This document shows positions 1 to 9,356 of a DNA stretch of 64,000 nt, piece after piece. This DNA comes from Rhizosphaericola sp047606825 (GTDB taxonomy: Bacteria; Bacteroidota; Bacteroidia; Chitinophagales; Chitinophagaceae), in NCBI GenBank assembly GCA_047606825.1, contig JASGDY010000127.1, forward strand, positions 1 to 64,000, read 5' to 3'. The notes under the pieces were generated by a model that had not been told where the DNA came from, did no database searches, and saw only the letters and a list, made by a program, of their open reading frames with translations. Numbering within the stretch: the first letter of the stretch is position 1; every line of letters begins with the position of its first letter. A program made the position numbers and the translations under genes.

Positions 1-39
1 ACAGTGATTTTCAGTATTTTTGTTTCCCGTAATTAACGA
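1..39 (+). other. Sequence before the first complete CRISPR repeat (spacer or leader end)
   Basis: These 39 bases precede the first full repeat. Other spacers in the array are 34-38 nt, and no repeat tail is visible at the left edge. This is therefore either an unusually long spacer whose preceding repeat ends at or before the window edge, or the end of the leader. The window alone cannot decide between them. Confidence 0.4.
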
Positions 40-3000
40 CTTTTAATCGCACCATTTTGGAATTGAAATTAGCAGTATCATCTTCGCCGTCGAGACCACC
101 TGTAACTTTTAATCGCACCATTTTGGAATTGAAATATAGCTAGCTGCTTAGACTGCGCATCCAATGCTTTCTTTTAATCGCACCATTTTGGAATTGAAAT
201 TTACTAACTTTAGCTGCATCCAATTGGTAATTAAGCAACTTTTAATCGCACCATTTTGGAATTGAAATGTATCGCTTTGGATACGTCTTTTACATTGGAA
301 ACTACCTTTTAATCGCACCATTTTGGAATTGAAATTATTTTGGTCGGCAAAATAATCTGTCCAAATTCTTCTTTTAATCGCACCATTTTGGAATTGAAAT
401 ATGTATAATTGTTTTTTTTCTGTAACCTGTTGTAAGCTTTTAATCGCACCATTTTGGAATTGAAATATTAGCACTAATATACCAAGGGCGATTTTCGTGC
501 TACTTTTAATCGCACCATTTTGGAATTGAAATTGGCACGAACGTTATCTATCTGGGCAGATTTTAAGCGCTTTTAATCGCACCATTTTGGAATTGAAATA
601 AAGTTAAAGTTACAAAATGTGCCACGGGATATATTCTTTTAATCGCACCATTTTGGAATTGAAATTCGGTAACTGCAAAAATACGTTTCGTGGGGTCTGC
701 CTTTTAATCGCACCATTTTGGAATTGAAATTTGATACTCAATCAGATGTGGAAGTTATCCGTAATCTTTTAATCGCACCATTTTGGAATTGAAATGATAA
801 CGAATCTCTTGCAGTTGGGCAGCTTTATGTACTTTTAATCGCACCATTTTGGAATTGAAATTAACCTTATTCCTCCTCGCGATACGCTATAAGTGTTCTT
901 TTAATCGCACCATTTTGGAATTGAAATTCTTCGATACATCTTTTGCATTAGAAATAACTCCGCTTTTAATCGCACCATTTTGGAATTGAAATAATTCCAG
1001 CTTACATTTTGCGATAATGTTTGCATATTCTTTTAATCGCACCATTTTGGAATTGAAATGAATGCTAAGAGTGCGGAAGCTATTAACGCACAACACTTTT
1101 AATCGCACCATTTTGGAATTGAAATTTAAGAGTAGGAAGCGAATCGAAAGTGCGCGCCATCTTTTAATCGCACCATTTTGGAATTGAAATTCCTCCTGCG
1201 GAGAGATACCATGCTGGGGCGGTAGGCTTTTAATCGCACCATTTTGGAATTGAAATTCGCCCGAACGTTATCTATCTGGGCAGATTTTAAGCCTTTTAAT
1301 CGCACCATTTTGGAATTGAAATTGGCGTTGCTGTAAATATGGGAAAAGCAGGTACGTACTTTTAATCGCACCATTTTGGAATTGAAATTTAGCATGTTGT
1401 GGAATCTGGGGAGTTTTCTGCATATCTTTTAATCGCACCATTTTGGAATTGAAATTCTACATCTTCGTCTGTCACAGCAAAAATACGTTTTGCTTTTAAT
1501 CGCACCATTTTGGAATTGAAATAGGATGGTCGTGCTAATTGACTTTATGCATTGTCTGCCTTTTAATCGCACCATTTTGGAATTGAAATTTTTGCACCTC
1601 CTGTAGTTTTACGTCCTTTACAAATTCTTTTAATCGCACCATTTTGGAATTGAAATTAAACAGCTGGAACGGCTTTACCTCCTTTCCCTCACCTCTTTTA
1701 ATCGCACCATTTTGGAATTGAAATGACGATGATACAAATACCAGTGTGTTCGGTTACATACTTTTAATCGCACCATTTTGGAATTGAAATTCTTTTAGTA
1801 GTTTGCCCCTCTATAAAATAGAGGGCTTTTAATCGCACCATTTTGGAATTGAAATCATGTTGTTGTATAATATGCCAGAAATCGGTTATAATCTTTTAAT
1901 CGCACCATTTTGGAATTGAAATCCGTTACGCTAGCTGCATCCGCTTCGCTACTTTGCTCTTTTAATCGCACCATTTTGGAATTGAAATTATTCTTTTTCG
2001 CTAACATACTGTGCGAAAAATTTACTTTTAATCGCACCATTTTGGAATTGAAATTAATTATACTGCGTATGAAATTTAACTGACATTTTCTTTTAATCGC
2101 ACCATTTTGGAATTGAAATAGGCCGGTTTTTCGTGCTAATTTCCTAGTCGCGGTCTTTTAATCGCACCATTTTGGAATTGAAATTGAAAAGTTGGAAAGG
2201 TTTAACCTCTTTTCCCTCACCTTTTAATCGCACCATTTTGGAATTGAAATTGAAAAGTTGGAAAGGTTTAACCTCTTTTCCCTCACCTCTTTTAATCGCA
2301 CCATTTTGGAATTGAAATCCCATGTGGCAACTAAATTTTACGTCGTGGCTTAAATCTTTTAATCGCACCATTTTGGAATTGAAATTCTTCACCGTCTACG
2401 CCTCCGGTAATGAAATCCTCCCCTTTTAATCGCACCATTTTGGAATTGAAATCTTTCCGGTTGGATAAGCGGAGGCGAAGGAAAAGAAGCTTTTAATCGC
2501 ACCATTTTGGAATTGAAATTATATAAATGTTTAAATGTTTAAATGTTAAAATACTTCTTTTAATCGCACCATTTTGGAATTGAAATGATTTTAGCCTTGC
2601 GTGCACTTCCAAAGTATGGTGCTTTTAATCGCACCATTTTGGAATTGAAATGCAACTAGAAAAAAGAGCGCAGAGCGATTTTTTTCCCTTTTAATCGCAC
2701 CATTTTGGAATTGAAATACCGCTTCCAGAATAATTGTAATTCCCGCTTTTCTCTTTTAATCGCACCATTTTGGAATTGAAATTTTGTTTGTAAAACGTTT
2801 ACGAATTAGGCTACAACGTGCTTTTAATCGCACCATTTTGGAATTGAAATTAAACAAATGAAAGGGTTTTACTTCTTTTCCTTCGCCTCTTTTAATCGCA
2901 CCATTTTGGAATTGAAATTGTTTTGGTCGGCGAAATAGTCCGTCCAGATACGTTCTTTTAATCGCACCATTTTGGAATTGAAATGGAACTGTGAGACTAG

Positions 3001-4633
3001 GTTGAGAGCTTCTAGGCTCCTTTTAATCGCACCATTTTGGAATTGAAATTCTCTAAAATGCATTGGAATCTTACCTTCTTTTTGCACTTTTAATCGCACC
3101 ATTTTGGAATTGAAATTTGCCTTTACGTTATCTATCTGGGCAGATTTTAATCGCTTTTAATCGCACCATTTTGGAATTGAAATCTCATGTGACCTCTTAT
3201 TTGTAGGTCGCGAGTCTGCTTTTAATCGCACCATTTTGGAATTGAAATTATTCTGGTCTGCGAAATAGTCCGTCCAAATTCTTCTTTTAATCGCACCATT
3301 TTGGAATTGAAATTGGCGCGCACATTGTCTATCTGGGCAGATTTTAATCCTTTTAATCGCACCATTTTGGAATTGAAATAATATCCGTTCTCTGTAATAA
3401 CGTGGTAACGCAATTCTTTTAATCGCACCATTTTGGAATTGAAATCAAAAAGTTGGAACGGTTTAACTTCTTTTCCTTCACCTTTTAATCGCACCATTTT
3501 GGAATTGAAATGTGCAACAGATAATGCCATATCTGGCACGGTTAGGCCTTTTAATCGCACCATTTTGGAATTGAAATGAATCACAAAATAGCGCTACCCC
3601 GTTATTATCGTGCTTTTAATCGCACCATTTTGGAATTGAAATTTCCGTTTAGAGCAACACGAAAAAATATATCCTGTGCTTTTAATCGCACCATTTTGGA
3701 ATTGAAATAACTCGTGATTTGCAGATACGAGGCCACATGAGCGCTTTTAATCGCACCATTTTGGAATTGAAATTGTCCTCCGCGTATTGCACGCGGTCGA
3801 CAATGTCCATCTTTTAATCGCACCATTTTGGAATTGAAATTAACAAAAAATTTAGATTGTAAAATAATAAGACAACTTTTAATCGCACCATTTTGGAATT
3901 GAAATTTCAAAGTCGGCACATCACTAAACTTGCGTCCCATATCTTTTAATCGCACCATTTTGGAATTGAAATGCGCAGAGGGAGAATTATACTCATTCTG
4001 CATATTCCAACTTTTAATCGCACCATTTTGGAATTGAAAGGAAATCTGTACCGGGTTAGACGTACCATATATAAATCTTTTAATCGCACCATTTTGGAAT
4101 TGAAAGTCAGATATTGGCTTTGCGTGCGTTACCCAAATATGGCTTTTAATCGCACCATTTTGGAATTGAAAGCTGGAGGTAGTATTGCTTATTGTTTGAA
4201 ATACATGCCTTTTAATCGCACCATTTTGGAATTGAAAGTAAGAATAAATATGCAAATATTATGGCAAAATGTAAGCTTTTAATCGCACCATTTTGGAATT
4301 GAAAGCCTGCATTGTGCCAGTCTATTATTTTATCTGTAACGCTTTTAATCGCACCATTTTGGAATTGAAAGCTCATGTGACCGCGAATCTGCAAATCGCG
4401 AGTTTGCCTTTTAATCGCACCATTTTGGAATTGAAAGGGAGGTGTTTTCGGTGCTCCGCGGAGTTATTTCTACTTTTAATCGCACCATTTTGGAATTGAA
4501 ACTTGAGCAGCGTATCTTAAATCTTCAATCTGATAAGTACTTTTAATCGTACCATTTTGGAATTGAAACGTTTTTAATTCGGTCTATTTGAAAAGACCAG
4601 CACCTTTTAATCGTACCATTTTGGAATTGAAAC
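40..4633 (+). CRISPR. CRISPR array, 70 repeats and 69 spacers, type I-B/III-like repeat
   Basis: The 30-bp repeat begins CTTTTAATCGCACC and ends GGAATTGAAAT. It recurs about every 66 bp, with spacers of 34-38 nt. The ATTGAAA-N end is typical of the 5' handle of type I-B and III crRNAs, so the crRNA is probably read on the plus strand. Repeats 1-60 (40-3972) end in T, repeats 61-67 (4011-4437) end in G, and repeats 68-70 (4473-4633) end in C. The last two also carry CGTACC instead of CGCACC. Sequence drift at the right end marks it as the old, leader-distal end, so the leader should lie at or left of position 1. No cas gene is present in the window. The cas type is inferred only from the repeat. 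Confidence 0.99.
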
Positions 4634-4790
4634 AGACGTGCACAGCTTGGTTAGTTCTGCCAGTAAGTCATCCTGCGAACGGTTGCGATAGGTTGTTACA
4701 ATCGGCTTATCAAAGAGGCTGTACCGTACATATTCGCTTAGCTTCCGGCAGGTCGAAGACTTCCTGTAGAATCCTGCGAAACTGACCATA
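4634..4790. other. Non-repeat DNA between the CRISPR array and the GH92 gene
   Basis: This stretch follows the last repeat without a further repeat copy. On the minus strand it reads open for about 50 codons, with the segment LFDKPIVTTYRNRSQDDLL, and runs straight into the array. It has no start of its own and could be the truncated end of a gene cut by the array or by a rearrangement. I do not recognise the family. Confidence 0.3.
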
Positions 4791-7067
4791 TTAATCCTGT
4801 GAAAAAGAATACGGATAATCTTCTGATCTGATACCTTTTTGCTTGTTCGGTACATCACTCATCTCCAATTGGAACGTTCCGCCCTTTTGAATATCAAAAT
4901 GGTCAATGAAATTTTTATCGTAAGGCTTTCCGTTTAGCATTGCCGCTTTCACATACCTGTTTGTGTCGCTGTTTGCTGGCGCGCTGATGGTGAACGATTT
5001 TCCGTTTTCCAGATTCAATGTAATCTTCTTAAACAGAGGCGCACCTAAAACGTATTGCGGTACAACAGGACAAACCGGATAAAATCCTAACGCCGAAAAC
5101 ACATACCAAGCCGATGTTTGCCCATTGTCTTCATCACCACAATAGCCGTCCGTCGTGGCTTTATAGAGCCTATTCATCACTTCACGAATCCAGTACTGCG
5201 ACTTCCACGGCTCGCCCGCATAGTTGTACAAATACAACATGTGCTGTATCGGCTGATTGCCGTGCGCATATTGTCCCATGTTCATGATTTGCATTTCGCG
5301 TATTTCATGAATCACGCTACCGTAATAACTGTTGTCAAACGTTGGCGGCATTCTGAAAACGGAATCGAGCATATTCACAAATGGTTTCTTTCCGCCCATC
5401 AGGTTGATTAATCCTTGTATATCGTGGAACACGCTCCATGAATAATGCCAACTATTGCCCTCGGTAAATGCATCGCCCCATTTGAACGGATTGAAGTTCA
5501 CACTCCAACTTCCGTCCTGATTTTTGCCACGCATTAAATTGTGAGATGGGTCAAATAATTTTTTGTAATTCAGACAACGTTTTGCATACATATCAATCTC
5601 CGCCTGCGGACGATGCAATGCTTTTGCCAATTGATAAATCGCAAAATCATCATACGCATATTCCAATGTGCGCGCAGCATTTTCATTAATACCTACATTG
5701 TATGGTACATAACCCAATCTGTTGTAATACTGAACACCCTTGCGACCGACGGCGCTCATCGGACCTTCATTGTTGGCATCGTGCACCAATGCTTCGTACA
5801 AAATATTGATGTCGTAGCCGCGCAAACCTTTCATATATGCTTCGGAAACTACAGACGCAGAATTATTTCCCACCATAATATCCGCATAGCCCGGACTACT
5901 CCATTCAGGCAACCAACCACCTTCTTTATAATCGTTGATTAAGCCTTCTTGCATTTCCTTGTTAATGCTTGGATACATTAAGTTCAAGAACGGATACAGC
6001 GCACGGAATGTGTCCCAAAAGCCTGTGCCGCCGTAGAGGTAGCCGTTATGCGTTTGCCCGTCATAAGGACTGTAATGTACAATTTGCCCTTGCGCATTCA
6101 CTTCATACAATCTGTTTGGGAAGAACAACGTTCTGTATAGGCAGGAATAAAACGTGCGCATTTGATCGATGGTTCCACCTTCCACTTTCACTCTCCCGAG
6201 CTGCTTGTTCCATTCGTCTTTTCCTTTTCGTTCAATGGTTTCAAAATTATCATTGCCCAGTTCATTTAAGTTGAGTTCTGCTTGTTCTGCACTGATGAAA
6301 GACGACGCAACTTTTGCAATAATTTGTTCACCTCTGTATTTTGCACCAAAACCTACAAGTGCGCCTACGTGCTTATCTTCGGCGGAAAGATTTCCTCTGT
6401 TTAAATCTTTATCGCTCCATGTGCCGACACTTTTGAAAGGCTTGCTGAATTTGACAATGAAATAATTTTTAAAATTCTTCAGCAGACCGCGCGCATAAAA
6501 AGTGGAGTAGCCGATGATTTCATTTTTTTCAGGAATAATTTTTACAAAAGAACCTTTCTGAAAAGCATCCACCACAATAAAAGCACTGTCTGTTTTCGGA
6601 AAAGTAAAACGGAAAATAGCAGCACGCAAAGTGGGTGCGATTTCCGTAGTTACATCATGGTCGGCAAGATAAACACTATAATAGTACGGTTTGGATATTT
6701 CCGCTTTATGCGAGAACCAGCTTGCTCTCTCGTTTTCGTCAAACACGGCTTTACCGGTAACAGGCATCAGTGAAAACACGCCGTAATCGTTCATCCATGG
6801 CGAAGGCTGATGCGTTTGCTTAAAGCCTCTGATTTTATCTGCCGTGTACGTGTATTGCCAGCCGTTGCCGTCTTTGCCTGTTTGTGGCGTCCACATATTC
6901 ATTGCCCATGGCAAACCAATGGCAGGATACGTATTGCCGGTGGATAAATCGTGGGCAGACATACTGCCCATCAAGGGATTGACATAATTTGTATAATCTG
7001 TCTGTGCATCTATTTTTACGGAGAACATAATGCACAATACGATTAGGCTAAAGATAAATGAACGCAT
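4791..7067 (-). CDS. GH92 family alpha-mannosidase, secreted
   Basis: The 758-aa protein has a signal peptide (about residues 1-21) followed by a full-length glycoside hydrolase family 92 fold. The N-terminal beta-sandwich contains NPLMGSMSAHDLSTGNTYPA. The (alpha/alpha)6 domain contains GGTGFWDTFRALYPF near 346. The EGNSWHY motif puts the putative catalytic acid at E536, and GDEDNGQ supplies D645 and D647. The 109-residue spacing matches my recollection of the acid and base residues of characterised GH92 enzymes. GH92 members are calcium-dependent exo-alpha-mannosidases, mostly acting on alpha-1,2, -1,3 or -1,6 linkages; the linkage cannot be read here. It is the last gene of the leftward polysaccharide utilisation locus, and a periplasmic location is likely. 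Confidence 0.93.
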   Translation of the reverse strand: MRSFIFSLIVLCIMFSVKIDAQTDYTNYVNPLMGSMSAHDLSTGNTYPAIGLPWAMNMWTPQTGKDGNGWQYTYTADKIRGFKQTHQPSPWMNDYGVFSLMPVTGKAVFDENERASWFSHKAEISKPYYYSVYLADHDVTTEIAPTLRAAIFRFTFPKTDSAFIVVDAFQKGSFVKIIPEKNEIIGYSTFYARGLLKNFKNYFIVKFSKPFKSVGTWSDKDLNRGNLSAEDKHVGALVGFGAKYRGEQIIAKVASSFISAEQAELNLNELGNDNFETIERKGKDEWNKQLGRVKVEGGTIDQMRTFYSCLYRTLFFPNRLYEVNAQGQIVHYSPYDGQTHNGYLYGGTGFWDTFRALYPFLNLMYPSINKEMQEGLINDYKEGGWLPEWSSPGYADIMVGNNSASVVSEAYMKGLRGYDINILYEALVHDANNEGPMSAVGRKGVQYYNRLGYVPYNVGINENAARTLEYAYDDFAIYQLAKALHRPQAEIDMYAKRCLNYKKLFDPSHNLMRGKNQDGSWSVNFNPFKWGDAFTEGNSWHYSWSVFHDIQGLINLMGGKKPFVNMLDSVFRMPPTFDNSYYGSVIHEIREMQIMNMGQYAHGNQPIQHMLYLYNYAGEPWKSQYWIREVMNRLYKATTDGYCGDEDNGQTSAWYVFSALGFYPVCPVVPQYVLGAPLFKKITLNLENGKSFTISAPANSDTNRYVKAAMLNGKPYDKNFIDHFDIQKGGTFQLEMSDVPNKQKGIRSEDYPYSFSQD

Positions 7068-7129
7068 TTGTAATTTTATTATTTATTATTTCATTGGAAA
7101 TAGGATTCCCATATTCAGCATTTAATGTT

Positions 7130-7708
7130 TTATCTGCTTATATTGGAAACACTGTGATTTAACAATATTGCTTCATGATAAAGTTTAGTAAATTGTCCCA
7201 AAGTCAAAAACTCATAGCCGTCTTTTTTCAAGGAATCCATAATTATTTTTATTCGTTTTGGGCCATAAAGCCAACTATAGGCCATTATATGAGAAAATTG
7301 ACCGTTTGCACAATTATGTTTAATCTCATCAATCAGCCAATTGACCGCAATGCTATCAGCTTGTTTATTCCATGGATGGTCGGCTTTAAGATCTTTAGGC
7401 CATTTTGATAAATAATGATGGAACAGTAAAACATTTGGGTCAATCTCACAATTTGCATTTATAGGCAACATATCATTAAGACGACCCATATCGGAAAGAA
7501 TTATATTTACATTAGACGTATTAGGAAGGATATGCTTTTTAATAAAGATATTATCGGAATCTCGCCAAGCTTTAGTAGGATAAGTGTATAGCCCCAAAGC
7601 ATTCAACCCCATTGATTCCATCTGTTTCCAATCTTCTAATCTATATTTAACAATCTTCAGGTACATGTCAGAACATACTTCAATAAAATTGTGCTTCCTG
7701 TTAATCAT
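7130..7708 (-). CDS. Hypothetical protein, translationally coupled to an FAD oxidoreductase
   Basis: I do not recognise this family. The most likely start is the ATG at 7708, inside the end of the preceding gene (GATGATGATTAA, where the second gene uses ATGATTAAC). That gives about 192 residues; an upstream ATG at 7726 is also open. There is no signal peptide. The tail DSLKKDGYEFLTLGQFTKL resembles the end of many TIM-barrel or polysaccharide-deacetylase proteins, and GLNALGLYTYP resembles a barrel strand. The protein may therefore be the C-terminal half of a sugar-active enzyme whose N-terminus has been lost. The overlap implies co-translation with the oxidoreductase, so a role in the same pathway is inferred. 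Confidence 0.6.
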   Translation of the reverse strand: MINRKHNFIEVCSDMYLKIVKYRLEDWKQMESMGLNALGLYTYPTKAWRDSDNIFIKKHILPNTSNVNIILSDMGRLNDMLPINANCEIDPNVLLFHHYLSKWPKDLKADHPWNKQADSIAVNWLIDEIKHNCANGQFSHIMAYSWLYGPKRIKIIMDSLKKDGYEFLTLGQFTKLYHEAILLNHSVSNISR

Positions 7709-9320
7709 CATCCGACTTCCCTGCAATATTTTCCAATGTCCATTTTGATTTGAGTATGGCCTTTTGTTCAGTCAATTTACTTTGTAAATCCTGTATATTA
7801 ATATTCTGTACAGGGCAATTATTCTTAACAGCCAATGCTGCCGCGTCTCCGCTTGCCTGCCCCATAATCATGTATTGCGGTTCCATCCTGATAGTGGCAT
7901 AAGCCACATGACTTGCAGATATACATACCGTAACAATCAAATTACTTGCCTGTTCTTTTTTAGGAGTAAGCGAACGATAAGGTATTTGATAAGGTATATG
8001 TTTCATGCGTTCCGGTTCGGTACGCTGTAAGCCGCCTTCATACCGAAGAGCTCCTTTATCATCTGCATACATCTGTACTACATGTACATCAAGACCATAA
8101 GATCCTAATCCTATGCCATCTGGTTTTGCCATATCGGATACCACATCTTTTTGAGTCATTACATATTCGCCGATCATCCGTCTTGCCTCTCTTACATAGA
8201 GCTCGTAGGGCCAATGATTATTGTCCGCAAACTCATCTTTGGAATAACCCCATTTATTAAGTGTGTCTCTAAACTCTTTTGGCAGGCGTTGGTCGGTAGA
8301 AAGAAAATATAGAAATCCCGCAGAATAGTCTGCATGTTCTTTCCAAATTTGTGCACGCCGCTTATAAGAACCGTCAGGATAATCATAATTGCCACCTATA
8401 TAATCTGCATTGTTGAAGTCTAATTTATTGTGAGGAATCAGTCGGTTTCCGGGAAATACTTTCACCGCGGCTTCCACGGTGCCAATCCGTTTTATGGTAC
8501 TTAATTCGTCTCTTAATAAAAGACCGTATTTTTCGGAATCATAATTTTCCGGCTTGAAGAACGGAACTCTATTGGTAGAATCATCTGTCAACGAGAGTCT
8601 GAAATTATAAGATTGTGTTTTATTATCTCCATCTCCTACATTATCTGACAGAGAGGGAAATACTCCGTAAAACAATCTACCTGTTTCGTCATGCGCTTGC
8701 CCTCGTACAGCACCGTCCCTGATGCCCGCAGACGGCTCATTATATTTATTCACAGGTTCCCGTCCTACAATATAAGAAACGTCGGAAAATGCCATCAAAT
8801 CCCCTTCGTAAGTGGCATCTATAAAAACTTTACCAATAAATTTTATCCCATTTTCTGTCTCAATGCTCAGAATCGTATTACTATTTTTTTGTACACCGCC
8901 TTTCTCTTTTAATCTACTGTGATAATATACATCTATATGCGATTCTTTTACCATATCGTTAAATATTTTCTCTGCGACATGCGGTTCCATCAGCCACGCA
9001 ACACCATTTGGACTATTATAATATTTCCCTGCACGTTCATACAGTTCTTTTACATAGCCACCGATAACCGCAGCCCTTCCCAAATCAGTACGTGACAGTC
9101 CTCCGGAAACCATACCTCCCAGATGCGATTTGGGTTCAACTATGGCTACATGCATTCCTTCTCTTGAAGCAGTTACCGCCGCTATGACTCCTGATGCCGT
9201 TGCACCATAAATAACTACGTCATATTTTTTTTCTTTTAAATTATTCGCAGCTTGAACATTCTGACGATTTGTAAAAGAATATACCAGAAATAAGTATATC
9301 CATGTGTTTCTAAACTTCAT
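7701..9320 (-). CDS. FAD-dependent oxidoreductase (PF12831 type)
   Basis: The 539-aa protein starts with a short hydrophobic export signal. A dinucleotide-binding motif GATASG follows at residues 39-44, with the second strand ending VAIVEPKSHLGG, which is characteristic of the FAD_oxidored family. Members are often mislabelled xanthan lyase and are common in Bacteroidota glycan loci, where their substrate is unknown. The C-terminal region keeps the family block SASHVAYATIRMEPQYMIMG, likely part of the FAD site. It lies 36 bp downstream of a second member of the family. The two share most conserved blocks but differ in length because this one lacks the C-terminal beta-sandwich. Oxidation of a sugar or glycoside in the periplasm is plausible but inferred. 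Confidence 0.85.
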   Translation of the reverse strand: MKFRNTWIYLFLVYSFTNRQNVQAANNLKEKKYDVVIYGATASGVIAAVTASREGMHVAIVEPKSHLGGMVSGGLSRTDLGRAAVIGGYVKELYERAGKYYNSPNGVAWLMEPHVAEKIFNDMVKESHIDVYYHSRLKEKGGVQKNSNTILSIETENGIKFIGKVFIDATYEGDLMAFSDVSYIVGREPVNKYNEPSAGIRDGAVRGQAHDETGRLFYGVFPSLSDNVGDGDNKTQSYNFRLSLTDDSTNRVPFFKPENYDSEKYGLLLRDELSTIKRIGTVEAAVKVFPGNRLIPHNKLDFNNADYIGGNYDYPDGSYKRRAQIWKEHADYSAGFLYFLSTDQRLPKEFRDTLNKWGYSKDEFADNNHWPYELYVREARRMIGEYVMTQKDVVSDMAKPDGIGLGSYGLDVHVVQMYADDKGALRYEGGLQRTEPERMKHIPYQIPYRSLTPKKEQASNLIVTVCISASHVAYATIRMEPQYMIMGQASGDAAALAVKNNCPVQNINIQDLQSKLTEQKAILKSKWTLENIAGKSDDD

Positions 9321-9356
9321 AATCTTGTTTTTTATTTGTGAAAAAATTATATATTA

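Noticed and set aside
136..1958. Possible spacer family sharing TAGCTGCATCC (136-170, 201-238, 1923-1958)
   Set aside because: The shared segment is only 9-11 bases and the flanks do not align convincingly in any frame, so I did not count it.
467..2154. Possible spacer family sharing TCGTGCTAAT (467-502, 1523-1559, 2120-2154)
   Set aside because: The match is about 10 bases with poor agreement outside; chance similarity between AT-rich spacers is not excluded.
148..4499. Long open frames across the CRISPR array on both strands with repeated FNSKMVRLK or FQFQNGAIK segments
   Set aside because: The repeat-plus-spacer unit is often 66 bp, a multiple of three, and the repeat has no stop in these frames. 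They are artefacts of the array, not genes.
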